From contig SAPZ01000009.1 of the NCBI GenBank assembly GCA_004020875.1, forward strand, positions 186,001-250,000: DNA of 64,000 nt, in the 5' to 3' direction. Below are positions 28,986 through 37,343 of this stretch, one piece after another (within the stretch, counting starts at the first letter, position 1; each line of letters starts with the position of its first letter). This DNA comes from Mesorhizobium sp. Lineage in GTDB: Bacteria; Pseudomonadota; Alphaproteobacteria; Rhizobiales; Rhizobiaceae. The notes beneath the pieces were generated by a model that was given only the letters and a program-made list of their open reading frames with translations, did no database searches and was not told the DNA's origin. The position numbers were made by a program, and so were the translations under genes.

Positions 28986-29504
28986 TCAATGATTGTCGCG
29001 CCGGCGCTCGTAAACGGTATAGCGCGTCGCGTGGCTGTCTTTCTCACCGGCGGGGAAATCCTCGGCGCTGACGACCTGCCAGATGCTCGGGTCGATCGGA
29101 GGGAAATGCGCGTCGCCATCGACGCTGGCCAGCACATGCGTCACATGCAGCCGGTCGGCCAGCGGCAAGGCCTGGGCATAGATCTCGCCGCCACCGACCA
29201 CGCAGATCTCGTCCGCTCCCGCAATGCAGCGGCCGCGCACCTTGGCCAGCGCGATCGCGTCATCCAGCGAGTGGGTCACTTCGATGCCTTCGGCGCGCCA
29301 GGCCTTGTCGCGCGTCACCACGATGTTGAGCCGGCCGGGCAGCGGCCGGCCGATGCCCTCATAGGTCTTCCGGCCCATGATGATCGGCTTGCCCATCGTA
29401 TCGGCCTTGAAGCGCTTGAGATCGGTGGAAAGCCGCCATGGCAGGCCGCCCTCGCGGCCGATCACGCAGTTTTGGGCTATGGCGACATAGATCGCGATAT
29501 CCAT
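28986..29504 (-). CDS. folA: Dihydrofolate reductase
   Basis: The 172-residue enzyme reduces dihydrofolate to tetrahydrofolate with NADPH. The family signature IGREGGLPWRLSTDLKRFK is at residues 15-33; the NADPH contacts IMGRKTYEGIGRPLPGR and VGGGEIYAQAL are present, as is the T-H-V strand near the end. Its ATG overlaps the stop of the upstream DUF4424 gene (ATGA). Thymidylate synthase, which creates the need for this enzyme, lies about 5 kb away and points the same way. Confidence 0.96.
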   Translation of the reverse strand: MDIAIYVAIAQNCVIGREGGLPWRLSTDLKRFKADTMGKPIIMGRKTYEGIGRPLPGRLNIVVTRDKAWRAEGIEVTHSLDDAIALAKVRGRCIAGADEICVVGGGEIYAQALPLADRLHVTHVLASVDGDAHFPPIDPSIWQVVSAEDFPAGEKDSHATRYTVYERRRDNH

Positions 29505-30520
29505 CAGCCGCCATTCCCGCCATTGTCCGATGGCTCGAGCAGCAGGATGTCGATGTCGCGCTCGGGATAGAAATCCTTCGCGGTGATCTCGAACGTCGTC
29601 GGCCCGACCTTTTTGACATTGTCGCCGCAAAAGGAGACGAGGTTCCTGGGGCTGCCCTTGTCGATCGTCAGCTTGAAATTGCCGATAGTGCCGGAAGCCC
29701 AATTGCCCCCCGTGGTGAGAATATAAGCGATCCGGCTCTCGTAATATTTTGGATAGCCGTCCGGATTCGCCTTGGCCGCCTTGCGCACCGCGTTCTCGAA
29801 TGTCTGATCCATGCAGTAGCGGGTCTTGTAGGTATCGTATTGCGGGCTCTGGAACTGGCCTTCGGAGAAGAAGCTGACCGAGGAGGTGCCGCCAACGCTT
29901 GGCTTGTAGCGGTGCGAGACATGGACCTCCTTGTTGGCCGGGAAGGTCGAGCGCCACCAATAGGTCGACCGCAATTGCCAGAAGGGCACATAGGCGGTCT
30001 GCATGCCCGAGCCGTCATCGGCGGTATCCTCGATGACGATCCCGCGGTCCTCCCAGTCCTTGGTGACATCCTTGGGCAGCTTCGCCAGCGCCGCCTTGGC
30101 TGCGTCGCCGAACGGATAGAGCGGCACGTTCTGCGCCTTGAGGTCGGCAGTTATGTCGATGCCCAGCGCAAACGCCCTCTGCTCGAGCTGGGGCTTCGCG
30201 TCGACGCCGTCGATCGTCACCTCGAAGCCGAGGAAATTGTCGCTCTGAGCCTCCGGGATCGCCGGCATCTCGTTGGGATCGCCCTCGATGTCGGGCATCG
30301 GGAACGCGACGATGGAGCTGACATCCTTGTCGGTGTTGTTGCGGAAGACATAGTCGACCGTCACCTTCTCCTGCGAGATGAAAAGCTCCTCGCTTTGCAT
30401 AGCGACGGCATCGCTGCGCGACAGGATCAGGCCGCCGGTGCCGAGCTCGGCGACGGAATCATTGGCGAAGGCCGGAACGGCCATGATCGCCAGCGCCGCG
30501 GTCAGTATGGTGCGTAACAT
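29504..30520 (-). CDS. Secreted DUF4424 protein of unknown function
   Basis: The 338-residue product starts with a clear Sec signal peptide ending AMAVPAFA-ND (cleavage after about residue 19), so it is probably periplasmic. The mature part has beta-rich segments (VTVDYVFRNNTDKDVSSIVAFPMPDI at about 53-78, HVSHRYKPSVGGTSSV) and a WWRSTFPANK motif near the middle; this is the DUF4424 family. It has two conserved cysteines that could form a disulfide. GGAGGGG precedes the ATG at 30520. The four-base overlap with folA couples a secreted unknown to a cytosolic folate enzyme, with no evident biochemical link. Confidence 0.8.
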   Translation of the reverse strand: MLRTILTAALAIMAVPAFANDSVAELGTGGLILSRSDAVAMQSEELFISQEKVTVDYVFRNNTDKDVSSIVAFPMPDIEGDPNEMPAIPEAQSDNFLGFEVTIDGVDAKPQLEQRAFALGIDITADLKAQNVPLYPFGDAAKAALAKLPKDVTKDWEDRGIVIEDTADDGSGMQTAYVPFWQLRSTYWWRSTFPANKEVHVSHRYKPSVGGTSSVSFFSEGQFQSPQYDTYKTRYCMDQTFENAVRKAAKANPDGYPKYYESRIAYILTTGGNWASGTIGNFKLTIDKGSPRNLVSFCGDNVKKVGPTTFEITAKDFYPERDIDILLLEPSDNGGNGG

Positions 30521-30661
30521 GGACCCCTCCTCTGTGCCGCGATACCGGGACCAGCCGGATGCGCTCTTCCATCTACCCGTTTCAATGTAGCGTTTCAAAG
30601 CCCTTCGTCGCCGTTGCCGGTACTTCTGGACACCGCGCCCCCGATCGGGCAGGAGATCGCC

Positions 30662-31435
30662 ATGCGCAAGCTTCTCGTCCTCGGCATCGGCGCCGGCAAT
30701 CCCGACCACATGACGGTTCAAGCCATCGACGGCCTGAACCGCGCCGACGTGCTGTTCATCCCCGATAAAGGAGCGAAAAAGAACGATCTCGCCGATTTGC
30801 GCCGGCAGATCTGCGACCGCTTCGTCACCAACCCGAAATCGCGCCGCGTCGAATTCGACGTGCCGGTCCGGGCCGAGCCGACATCGTCTTATCGGACAAC
30901 CGTCGACGACTGGCACGAAGCGATTGCCGAGATCTACGAGGCCCTGATCCGCGACGAGCTTGCCGAAGACGGTTGCGGCGCCTTCCTGATCTGGGGCGAC
31001 CCTTCGCTCTATGACAGCGCGCTGCGTATCCTCGAGCGCGTTCGCCTCAGAGGCAATGTCGGTTTCGAACTTGAGGTTATCCCCGGCATCACCGCGATCC
31101 AGGCGCTCGCCGCCGCCCACGCGACGGCGCTGAACCGCATCGGTGATTCGATCCTGGTCACCACCGGCCGCCGGCTGACCGAGGAAGGACTGCCGGCCAA
31201 TGCCGGCTCGGCGGTGGTCATGCTCGACGGCAAATGCGCCTTCAACACGCTGGCCGACAAGGATGTCCTCATCCAGTGGGGCGCTTATCTCGGCACCCCG
31301 GATGAGATCGTCATTTCCGGACGCTTAGGCGATGTCGGCGCCGAGATCGAGAGGGTCCGCGAGGAAGCCCGGCGGAAAAAGGGCTGGATCATGGACACGT
31401 ACTTGCTGCGAAAACCCGGCGAGCCAGAAGAATAG
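30662..31435 (+). CDS. cobF: Precorrin-6A synthase (deacetylating)
   Basis: CobF is a methyltransferase of aerobic cobalamin synthesis that methylates C1 and removes the acetyl group from precorrin-5. The 257-residue protein has the family glycine-rich loops GIGAGNPDHMT near the N-terminus and IWGDPSLYDSALRIL in the middle (both S-adenosylmethionine-binding), and PGITAIQALAAAHA. ATG 30662 follows AGGAG. Other cob genes are not in the window, so the gene is separated from its cluster. No cobalamin riboswitch is visible upstream. Confidence 0.95.
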   Translation: MRKLLVLGIGAGNPDHMTVQAIDGLNRADVLFIPDKGAKKNDLADLRRQICDRFVTNPKSRRVEFDVPVRAEPTSSYRTTVDDWHEAIAEIYEALIRDELAEDGCGAFLIWGDPSLYDSALRILERVRLRGNVGFELEVIPGITAIQALAAAHATALNRIGDSILVTTGRRLTEEGLPANAGSAVVMLDGKCAFNTLADKDVLIQWGAYLGTPDEIVISGRLGDVGAEIERVREEARRKKGWIMDTYLLRKPGEPEE

Positions 31436-31440
31436 GCGCC

Positions 31441-31782
31441 TTACCCAGCATCGATCTCCGCCTGTAGCGCCTGCATATGGACGGCGGCAGCCGATGAAGC
31501 GGCACGCTCAATGGCCCGAAACCGGCTGACGACCGCCAGACCCACCGATGTCAGCTGCGCGCCACCGCCTTTACGACCACCGGTCTGTGCCGCGACCAGC
31601 GGCTTGCCGAAGACGCGGTTCATGTCCTCGACCAAATCCCAGGCATGTTTGTAGGACATCTCCATGCCGCGAGCCGCGGCCGAGATCGAGCCGAAGGCGG
31701 CGATCTGCTCCAGCAATTCGATCTTGCCCGGGCCGATCCGGCCGTCTGGGTCCAGGTTTATCCGCAGGCTCAACGATGGCAT
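31441..31782 (-). CDS. modE: ModE-like molybdate-responsive repressor, DNA-binding domain only
   Basis: The 113-residue protein matches the winged helix of ModE (KIELLEQIAAFGSISAAARGMEMSYKHAWDLVEDMN, about residues 20-55, followed by GGRKGGGAQLTSVG). The C-terminal molybdate-binding Mop domains of E. coli ModE are absent, so the metal must be sensed otherwise, for example with a separate Mop protein. It follows modC in the same direction, and a near-perfect ModE box lies between them, so autoregulation is likely. It is convergent with cobF, five bases away. Confidence 0.88.
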   Translation of the reverse strand: MPSLSLRINLDPDGRIGPGKIELLEQIAAFGSISAAARGMEMSYKHAWDLVEDMNRVFGKPLVAAQTGGRKGGGAQLTSVGLAVVSRFRAIERAASSAAAVHMQALQAEIDAG

Positions 31783-31828
31783 GTCCTGTCCTCCGCGATC
31801 ATGCCGAGATTACCTTCTCCGCCACTAG

Positions 31829-31855
31829 ATCGCTATTCCAGATCAACATAGCGAT
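31829..31855. promoter_or_regulatory. ModE box upstream of modE
   Basis: ATCGCTAT, 11 bases, ATAGCGAT is a perfect inverted repeat matching both ends of the known ModE operator (ATCGCTATATA ... TATATAACGAT). It lies 46 bases before the modE start and just after the modC stop. Confidence 0.85.
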
Positions 31856-31867
31856 GTTGCTCTTTCG

Positions 31868-32980
31868 TCAACCATCCGCCTCAACCGGCAGCCCTGCCCC
31901 GGTCGTTGCGCTGTCGAAGCTTACCGTCTTGATCACCGCGAAGACCTGCTGGCCGCGCGCCAGACGAAGAGTGTGTTTGGACTGTTCGGTGATCCGCGCC
32001 AGCACGATCGCGCCATTGCAGTCGATGGCGATTTCCACGGTCGGCCCGATGCCCGGCCTGACAGCAGTAATCGTTCCCGCCAGAATGTTGAGCGCGCTGA
32101 GTCCTTCCGGCCGCCCGGTCGCGATCATCACGTCGCGGGCGCGGATACGAATGCGCACCGGAGCCCCCGCTGCCATCGCCAGTTTCGGCACTCGGATTTC
32201 GCCGGCCGGTGAGGCCAGCACCGTCATGCCGAACGCCTCGTCGTGGCGCAGGACCTTGGTGTCGAGCACCGCCCCGCCCTCGCCGCGCTCTTCGGCCGGC
32301 AACAGGTCGAGACGCTGCATAATCGCCTCGGTCGGGCCTGAGGCCGCGACCTTGCCTTGCGAAAGCACTACGACGTCACTGGCCAGCCGCGCCACCTCGG
32401 CAACGGAATGGCTGACATAGACAACCGGGATCTTCGTCTCGTCGCGCAGACGCTCGATGTAGGGCAGGATCTCGGCCTTGCGCGCCTCGTCGAGCGAGGC
32501 GAGCGGCTCGTCCATCAGAAGCAGTTTCGGGCTGGCAAGCAGGGCACGGCCGATCGCGACCCGCTGCTTTTCGCCGCCCGACAGTCTCGCCGGCCGCCGG
32601 TCGAGCAGATGGTCGATGCCAAGCAGATCGACGACCGCATTCATCTTGGCGTAGCGCTCGGAAGACGGAGTGAACCAGCGGCCGTAACGCAGATTGCCGG
32701 CGACGCTCATATGCGGGAATAGCCGCGCATCCTGGAACACCATGCCGATCCGCCGCTTGTGCATCGGCACAAAGACCCGTGCTTCGGTGTCCACCAGAAC
32801 GCGCCCATTGACAGCGATCCGGCCCTTGTCCGGCCGGATCAGGCCCGCGATGAGATTGATCAGTGTAGATTTGCCGGAGCCGGACGGCCCGAACAGCGCC
32901 GTCAGCCGGCCTGCGCTCTCGAAACGCGCTTCCAAGGCGAAATCGCCGAGACTATGGCGGATGTCGACCGAGAGCGTCAT
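31868..32980 (-). CDS. modC: Molybdate ABC transporter ATP-binding protein
   Basis: The 370-residue ATPase has Walker A GPSGSGKST at 31-39, the ABC signature LSGGEKQRVAIGRALLASP and Walker B LLLMDEPLASLD. The C-terminal third is a TOBE/Mop domain (SALNILAGTITAVRPG, ARITEQSKHTLRL) that distinguishes ModC from generic ATPases. It drives molybdate import with ModB and ModA. The ATG overlaps the modB stop as ATGA. Confidence 0.96.
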   Translation of the reverse strand: MTLSVDIRHSLGDFALEARFESAGRLTALFGPSGSGKSTLINLIAGLIRPDKGRIAVNGRVLVDTEARVFVPMHKRRIGMVFQDARLFPHMSVAGNLRYGRWFTPSSERYAKMNAVVDLLGIDHLLDRRPARLSGGEKQRVAIGRALLASPKLLLMDEPLASLDEARKAEILPYIERLRDETKIPVVYVSHSVAEVARLASDVVVLSQGKVAASGPTEAIMQRLDLLPAEERGEGGAVLDTKVLRHDEAFGMTVLASPAGEIRVPKLAMAAGAPVRIRIRARDVMIATGRPEGLSALNILAGTITAVRPGIGPTVEIAIDCNGAIVLARITEQSKHTLRLARGQQVFAVIKTVSFDSATTGAGLPVEADG

Positions 32981-33681
32981 TCGATGTCCATCCGCCGGCC
33001 AACGCGGCGCGCCAGCACCTCGGACGCGATGAGCGCGACCATCGAGATAGCGATCGAGATCAGCGTCAGCCTGAGCGCGCCTTCGTCGCCGCCGGGCACC
33101 TGTGTGAAGGTGTAGATCGCCGAGGGCAAAGTCTGCGTCTCGTTGGGAATGTTGGAGACGAAGGTGATGGTGGCGCCGAATTCGCCCATCGCCTTGGCGA
33201 AAGAAAGGATCGCGCCGGCGATCAGGCCAGGCAGGATCAGCGGCAGAGTGATGGTGGCGAATACCCAGAGCGGATTGGCGCCGAGCGTGCCTGCCGCCGC
33301 CTCGATTCTGCGGTCGACCGCCTCGATCGACAGCCGGATGGCGCGCACCATCAGCGGAAAGCCCATGACCCCGCAGGCCAGTGCCGCGCCGGTCCAGCGG
33401 AACGAAAAGACGATGCCGAAATGCTCGGCCAGGAAGGAGCCGGCGGGCCCGCGCCGGCCGAAGGTGAGCAGGAGCAGGTAGCCGGTCACCACCGGCGGCA
33501 GGATCAGCGGGAGATGCACTAGCCCGTTGAGCAGCGTCTTGCCCCAGAAACGCCCTCGCGCGAGCAGAAGCGCAAGCAAGATGCCCGGCGGCAGGCTGGC
33601 GATCATCGCCACCGTCGCCACCTTGATCGACAGCCAGACCGCATTCCATTCGTCGGGAGTGAGGTCCAGCAGCCAGTTCAT
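32977..33681 (-). CDS. modB: Molybdate ABC transporter permease
   Basis: The 234-residue protein has about five to six membrane helices and the permease EAA loop that contacts ModC (EAAAGTLGANPLWVFATITLPLI, about residues 142-164). The opening LLDLTPDEWNAVWLSIKVATVAM is typical of ModB. It lies between modA (22 bases upstream) and modC (overlapping). Confidence 0.96.
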   Translation of the reverse strand: MNWLLDLTPDEWNAVWLSIKVATVAMIASLPPGILLALLLARGRFWGKTLLNGLVHLPLILPPVVTGYLLLLTFGRRGPAGSFLAEHFGIVFSFRWTGAALACGVMGFPLMVRAIRLSIEAVDRRIEAAAGTLGANPLWVFATITLPLILPGLIAGAILSFAKAMGEFGATITFVSNIPNETQTLPSAIYTFTQVPGGDEGALRLTLISIAISMVALIASEVLARRVGRRMDIE

Positions 33682-33703
33682 GTCAGTGTTTGCGCGGTCT
33701 TTC

Positions 33704-34498
33704 TCAGTTGCTCGGCGCGAGCACCGTGAAACCCTGCTCCTTGAAGAGTTCGGCAGCCTTGGCCGACTCGACGCATTTCAGGAATGCAGCCGTATCCTTG
33801 TGCTTCGAATCGGCGGTCTGGGCAATCGGGTAGATGATCGGCGGATGCGAATTTTCCGGGAAAGTGCCGACGACCTTGACGCCCTTCTCGGCATGCGCGT
33901 CGGTAGCGTACACGATGCCCAGCGCCGCCTCGCCGGTCGACACCAGCTTCAACGCCGCACGTACATTCTCGGCCTGCGCGACCTTGCCTTCGACCGACGA
34001 CCAGATGCCCAGCGATTCCAGCGCCGCCTTGCCGTATTTGCCGGCAGGCACCGCCTTGAAGTCGCCCATCGCAAGCTTGCCGTCGCCGATGAGCCTGGCG
34101 AGATCGAAGCCTTTCTCGACCTTGGTCTCAACTTTGGAGTCCTTCGGGGCCACCAGCACAATCTGGTTGCCGAGCAGCTTCACCTCGGTGTCCGGTTTGG
34201 TCAGCTTCTTGTCGGAGAGATACTTCATCCAGTCGAGGTCGGCCGACACGAACACGTCGGCCGGCGCGCCGCCTTCGATCTGCTTGGCCAGCGCCGAACT
34301 CGCCGCGTAGGAAATGGTCGCGGCTTCGCCGACTTCCGGCTCGCAGGCCTTGTTGACGGCGTCGAGCGCGTCTTTGAGACTCGCCGCGGCAAACACGACG
34401 ACCTTGTCGTCGGCATGCGCCGCCGGCACCGCGGCCAGCAGCATTGCCGTCAGACCGCCGATGGCGGCCGCCTTCGCCCCGAAACCCTTGCCCGTCAT
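33704..34498 (-). CDS. modA: Molybdate-binding periplasmic protein
   Basis: The 264-residue protein has a signal peptide (KAAAIGGLTAMLLAAVPAAHA) and the ModA fold, with VVFAAASLKDALDAV at the molybdate site and GIVYATDAHAEKGVKVVGTFP near the C-terminus. ATG 34498 has GGGAGAG upstream; the longer frame is not supported. It heads the operon modA-modB-modC-modE. A ModE-like site lies about 48 bases upstream, shared with the divergent molbindin remnant. Confidence 0.95.
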   Translation of the reverse strand: MTGKGFGAKAAAIGGLTAMLLAAVPAAHADDKVVVFAAASLKDALDAVNKACEPEVGEAATISYAASSALAKQIEGGAPADVFVSADLDWMKYLSDKKLTKPDTEVKLLGNQIVLVAPKDSKVETKVEKGFDLARLIGDGKLAMGDFKAVPAGKYGKAALESLGIWSSVEGKVAQAENVRAALKLVSTGEAALGIVYATDAHAEKGVKVVGTFPENSHPPIIYPIAQTADSKHKDTAAFLKCVESAKAAELFKEQGFTVLAPSN

Positions 34499-34543
34499 GA
34501 ATTCTCTCCCTGGTCTCAAAATCCGTACGGCCCGAAGCCTCAA

Positions 34544-34570
34544 ACCGATATATCCGGATGAACATAACAA
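34544..34570. promoter_or_regulatory. Candidate ModE box between modA and the molbindin remnant
   Basis: CGATATAT (34546-34553) and ACATAACAA (about 34562-34570) match the two half-sites of the ModE operator at seven of eight and seven of nine bases. Their spacing equals that of the E. coli consensus. It is weaker than the box upstream of modE. Confidence 0.45.
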
Positions 34571-34659
34571 GGAAAGGCTTTTCACCTGTCCTGGCATTGT
34601 GGGCCGGCATGGTCCCGGTCTACGACAAATCGGAAACAGCGCTGTTCAAGGAGAGACGC

Positions 34660-34868
34660 ATCAAGATCAACGCCCGCAATATGCTGAAGGGTAAGGTCCC
34701 GAGATCGTCAAGGGAGCGACCACTTCGCATGTCAGGATCGGCATCGACGGCGGCGTGATCGTCACCGCATCGATCACCAATAAGGCGGTCGCCGACCTTG
34801 CGCTCGAAAAAGGCAAACGGGCCTATGTCGTAAGCAAGGCCTCGGACGTCATGGTCGGCATCGACTGA
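34660..34868 (+). pseudogene. mop: Molbindin (Mop/TOBE domain protein), damaged
   Basis: The stretch reads as a 69-70-residue Mop protein: INARNMLKGKV, then after a shift EIVKGATTSHVRIGIDGG, VIVTASITNKAVADLALEKG and ASDVMVGID before TGA at 34866-34868. Two lesions are visible. A strong AAGGAG is followed six bases later by ATC-AAG-ATC-AAC where homologues have ATG-AAG, and one base is missing in the CC at about 34699-34700. An internal ATG at 34681 would still run into the shift. Such proteins store molybdate and could have served the ModE protein that lacks its own Mop domains. A sequencing error would explain the frameshift but not the start codon. Confidence 0.8.
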
Positions 34869-34873
34869 TCGAG

Positions 34874-35668
34874 TTAAACGGCGATTGGCGCCTTGATATT
34901 CGCGTCGGCGAAATAATCCTCGAGGCGGAAATCCTCGAAACGGAAGGCGAAGAGGTCCTTCACCTCCGGATTGATCCACATCGTCGGCAAGGCCTTAGGC
35001 GTGCGCCGCATCTGCTCGCGCGCCTGTTCGAAATGGTTCGAATAAAGGTGCGCGTCGCCCAGCGTGTGGACGAAGTCGCCCGGCTTCAGCCCGGTCACCT
35101 GCGCCACCATCATGGTGAGCAAAGCGTACGAAGCGATGTTGAACGGCACGCCGAGGAAGATGTCGGCCGAACGCTGGTAAAGCTGGCAGGAGAGCCTGCC
35201 TTCCGAGACATAGAACTGGAACAGGCAGTGGCAGGGCGGCAGCGCCATCGCCTCGACCTCGGCCGGATTCCAGGCCGAGACGATCAGCCGGCGCGAATTG
35301 GGGTTCCGGCGAATCTCTTTCAAAAGGCCTGCGATCTGGTCGATCTCGCCACCATGCATGTCCGGCCATGAGCGCCACTGCTTGCCATAGACCGGGCCGA
35401 GATCACCATTCTCGTCGGCCCATTCGTCCCAAATGGTGACGCCATGGTCGTTGAGATATCTGATGTTGGTGTCACCGGCCAGGAACCACAGAAGCTCGTG
35501 GATGATCGACTTCAGATGCAGCTTCTTGGTGGTCGTGACCGGAAAGCCGCGCGAAAGGTCGAAACGCATCTGGTAGCCGAACACCGAGCGCGTGCCTGTG
35601 CCGGTACGGTCGCCGCGGTCGGTACCGTTCTCCAGCACATGCTTCAACAGGTCGAGATATTGACGCAC
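34874..35668 (-). CDS. thyA: Thymidylate synthase
   Basis: The enzyme methylates dUMP to dTMP. Starting at the GTG at 35668 the protein has 264 residues and the catalytic cysteine is Cys146 in [11 protein letters not shown], both exactly as in E. coli ThyA. GAGG lies ten bases upstream of this GTG. A TTG ten codons earlier is less likely. [15 protein letters not shown] and the nucleotide site [13 protein letters not shown] are intact. The stop lies five bases from the molbindin remnant end, convergent with it. Confidence 0.97.
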   Translation of the reverse strand: MRQYLDLLKHVLENGTDRGDRTGTGTRSVFGYQMRFDLSRGFPVTTTKKLHLKSIIHELLWFLAGDTNIRYLNDHGVTIWDEWADENGDLGPVYGKQWRSWPDMHGGEIDQIAGLLKEIRRNPNSRRLIVSAWNPAEVEAMALPPCHCLFQFYVSEGRLSCQLYQRSADIFLGVPFNIASYALLTMMVAQVTGLKPGDFVHTLGDAHLYSNHFEQAREQMRRTPKALPTMWINPEVKDLFAFRFEDFRLEDYFADANIKAPIAV

Positions 35669-35772
35669 CGGCTCTGCCTCGATTCGGGTTACAGGCAATC
35701 ATACCCGACCGACAGCCGGTCGAACACCGCAAAGCGCGCTGCAGACGCGAACCGCACCTAAAAGTCCGCGGT

Positions 35773-35794
35773 GCCGGCACGGTTTCGTGCCGGC
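35773..35794 (-). terminator. Terminator after the DUF2853 gene
   Basis: GCCGGCACG, loop GTTT and CGTGCCGGC form nine perfect pairs 18 bases after the DUF2853 stop. A CTTTTAG stretch follows on the minus strand, so termination in that direction is likely. Confidence 0.6.
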
Positions 35795-35811
35795 CGCCGG
35801 GCAGCCAAGAC

Positions 35812-36123
35812 TCAGAGAGAGCCGAGTTTGCCGAGGTCCTTGGCAACCAGATAATAAAAGGTCACGCGGCTCTTGGTGTTGTCGGCCTGCATCGCCTTGC
35901 AGGTCTTCTCGATCGACGCATTGGCCTTCGCGGCATCGGCAACGCCGAGCTTCTTGCCGATCCAATTCTCCCGCACGCGGTCGAGTTCCTTCGGGTCGGT
36001 GCAGGACACCAACGACGAATCGCGGTTCCTCAGCGCAATGCCGAGATGCTTGACGATCTTGTCGACCGCGTCGGCGCTGGCGCCGGCATCGTATTTCTTC
36101 ACATCCGCAAGATAGTCGGCCAT
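35812..36123 (-). CDS. DUF2853 family protein
   Basis: The 103-residue protein begins MADYLADVKKYDAGASADAVDKIVKHLG, the conserved opening of DUF2853, and is helical throughout with a NWIGKKLGV turn in the middle. Function is unknown for the family. It is small, soluble and carries two cysteines (in VSCTDPKEL and KTCKAM). ATG 36123 was chosen over an upstream GTG frame. It stands alone between thyA and the tmRNA gene. Confidence 0.82.
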   Translation of the reverse strand: MADYLADVKKYDAGASADAVDKIVKHLGIALRNRDSSLVSCTDPKELDRVRENWIGKKLGVADAAKANASIEKTCKAMQADNTKSRVTFYYLVAKDLGKLGSL

Positions 36124-36329
36124 CGAACTTCCCCTCCTCGGCGCCACGGATCCGGTCGATGAGGGTTGTGGCGCGCCGCGCAACCTGTGCGCTAGGTCAG
36201 AGTCTCCTCACCGGGAACGAGATTTGATTGAGTGGGCGCGCAAGTCAACCCTTGGCTGCACGTTTGTCATAACCGGATAAGCGCCGGTTTGACCTTTATT
36301 TTTCTCTCGTCGCTCCCTATATTCGCTTC

Positions 36330-36650
36330 GTCGGCTTGACCGACTATGGCGATAAATAGGCGATGAAATAAGCCGTTCGGACCCGGGGGCGGTACCCGGC
36401 GCCTCCACCAAAAACCGCTCTGGCTGACGGAGCGGCTTTTGCTGGGGGCGAAATAGGATCGACGAAGGTGTAAAGATCGTACTTTTGCCCGGCATTGTAC
36501 CACCGTCATCGGGCTAAACTTATAGTTGCCAACGACAACTATGCGGAAGCTCGTCTCGCTGCTTAATGCGGCGCGAACGCTTCAAATCAAGTCCTAGCGG
36601 TTCGCACTTCTAGGCGGGGTTCGGAGGTACCTGGCAACAGAAACCTCCAC
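36330..36650 (+). ncRNA. ssrA: Circularly permuted two-piece tmRNA
   Basis: The gene encodes the ribosome-rescue RNA in the permuted order used by alphaproteobacteria. The acceptor piece comes first and ends at CGCCTCC-A-CCA (36400-36410). Its stem pairs with GGGGGCG at 36444-36450, the start of the coding piece, giving seven pairs with G-U at the third position, the alanine identity mark. A processed spacer with a CCGCTC/GAGCGG hairpin lies between. The tag frame at 36528-36566 reads ANDNYAEARLAA then TAA, with the degradation signal LAA. A TATATT at 36318-36323 is a plausible -10; ends are approximate. The region 36124-36317 shows nothing else I recognise. Confidence 0.93.
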
Positions 36651-36662
36651 CTTCCCCTTTTT
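36623..36662 (+). terminator. Probable terminator of tmRNA
   Basis: GGAGGT (36623-36628) pairs with ACCTCC (36643-36648) around a 14-base loop, and five T follow at 36658-36662. Part of it may belong to the mature RNA. The following 90 bases up to the ATPase start hold no other feature I can name. Confidence 0.45.
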
Positions 36663-36751
36663 GCTTCTTCCCAATCAATCGAACGGCCAAAGCTTGTCCG
36701 GCGCTCGACCCGCGGCGCGCAGCCTTGCCGCTCATCACGCATGGACAAACA

Positions 36752-37303
36752 ATGCAAAACGATTGGGACCGATTCTTCGTGCTGACCGGCGGTCCGGGTT
36801 CAGGCAAGACCAGCTTGATCGAGGCGCTGCAGGCCAAGGGTTTCGCGACGGCCCCCGAAGCCGGGCGCGGCATCATCCGCGATCAGATGGCCATCGGCGG
36901 CCCTGCCCTTCCCTGGCGGGATCGCGCGCTCTTTGCCGAGCTGATGCTGTCGTGGGAACTGCGTTCCTGGCAAACCGCGCGCGCCGAGCCCGGCCCGGTC
37001 TTCTTCGACCGCGGCGCGCCCGACACAATCGGCTATCTCAGGCTCTGCGGTCTGCCGGTGCCCGACCACGTCGCAACCGCGGCTGAAAAATTCCGCTACG
37101 CGCGCCGCGTCTTCGTCGCGCCGCCATGGCCGGAGATCTTTACCCAGGACGAGGAGCGCCAGCAGACGCTGGACGAGGCAGAGCGCACGTTCCGTTCGGT
37201 GATCAGCGTCTATGCGGAACTCGGCTATGAACTGGTGCCGTTGCCCCTCGCTCCGGTCGAGGAACGGGCGCACTTCATCATCGATCAAACAGGCCTGCGA
37301 TGA
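36752..37303 (+). CDS. Small AAA-fold ATPase/kinase-like protein
   Basis: The 183-residue protein has a P-loop GGPGSGKT at residues 13-20 near the N-terminus and an FFDRGAPDTIGYL segment that resembles the substrate region of nucleoside or shikimate-type kinases. It belongs to the AAA_28-like group of small P-loop NTPases often called predicted ATPases. FVAPPWPEIFTQDEERQQTL is conserved in that group. ATG 36752 has no strong ribosome site. It stands alone and ends at a terminator. Substrate unknown. Confidence 0.82.
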   Translation: MQNDWDRFFVLTGGPGSGKTSLIEALQAKGFATAPEAGRGIIRDQMAIGGPALPWRDRALFAELMLSWELRSWQTARAEPGPVFFDRGAPDTIGYLRLCGLPVPDHVATAAEKFRYARRVFVAPPWPEIFTQDEERQQTLDEAERTFRSVISVYAELGYELVPLPLAPVEERAHFIIDQTGLR

Positions 37304-37304
37304 A

Positions 37305-37329
37305 AAAGGCCGGGCAAGCCGGCCTTTTG
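37305..37329. terminator. Bidirectional terminator
   Basis: AAAAGGCCGG, loop GCAAG and CCGGCCTTTT form ten pairs with a T run in either direction, between the convergent small ATPase and MFS genes. Confidence 0.85.
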
Positions 37330-37343
37330 GGTTGTTTCGCGCT

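Noticed and set aside
30521..30661. Possible cobalamin riboswitch before cobF
   Set aside because: No B12-box-like segment is visible, and the divergent gap is only 141 bases.
36289..36323. TTGACC and TATATT as a full promoter of the tmRNA
   Set aside because: They are 23 bases apart, too far for a normal pair; only the -10 box is kept as plausible.
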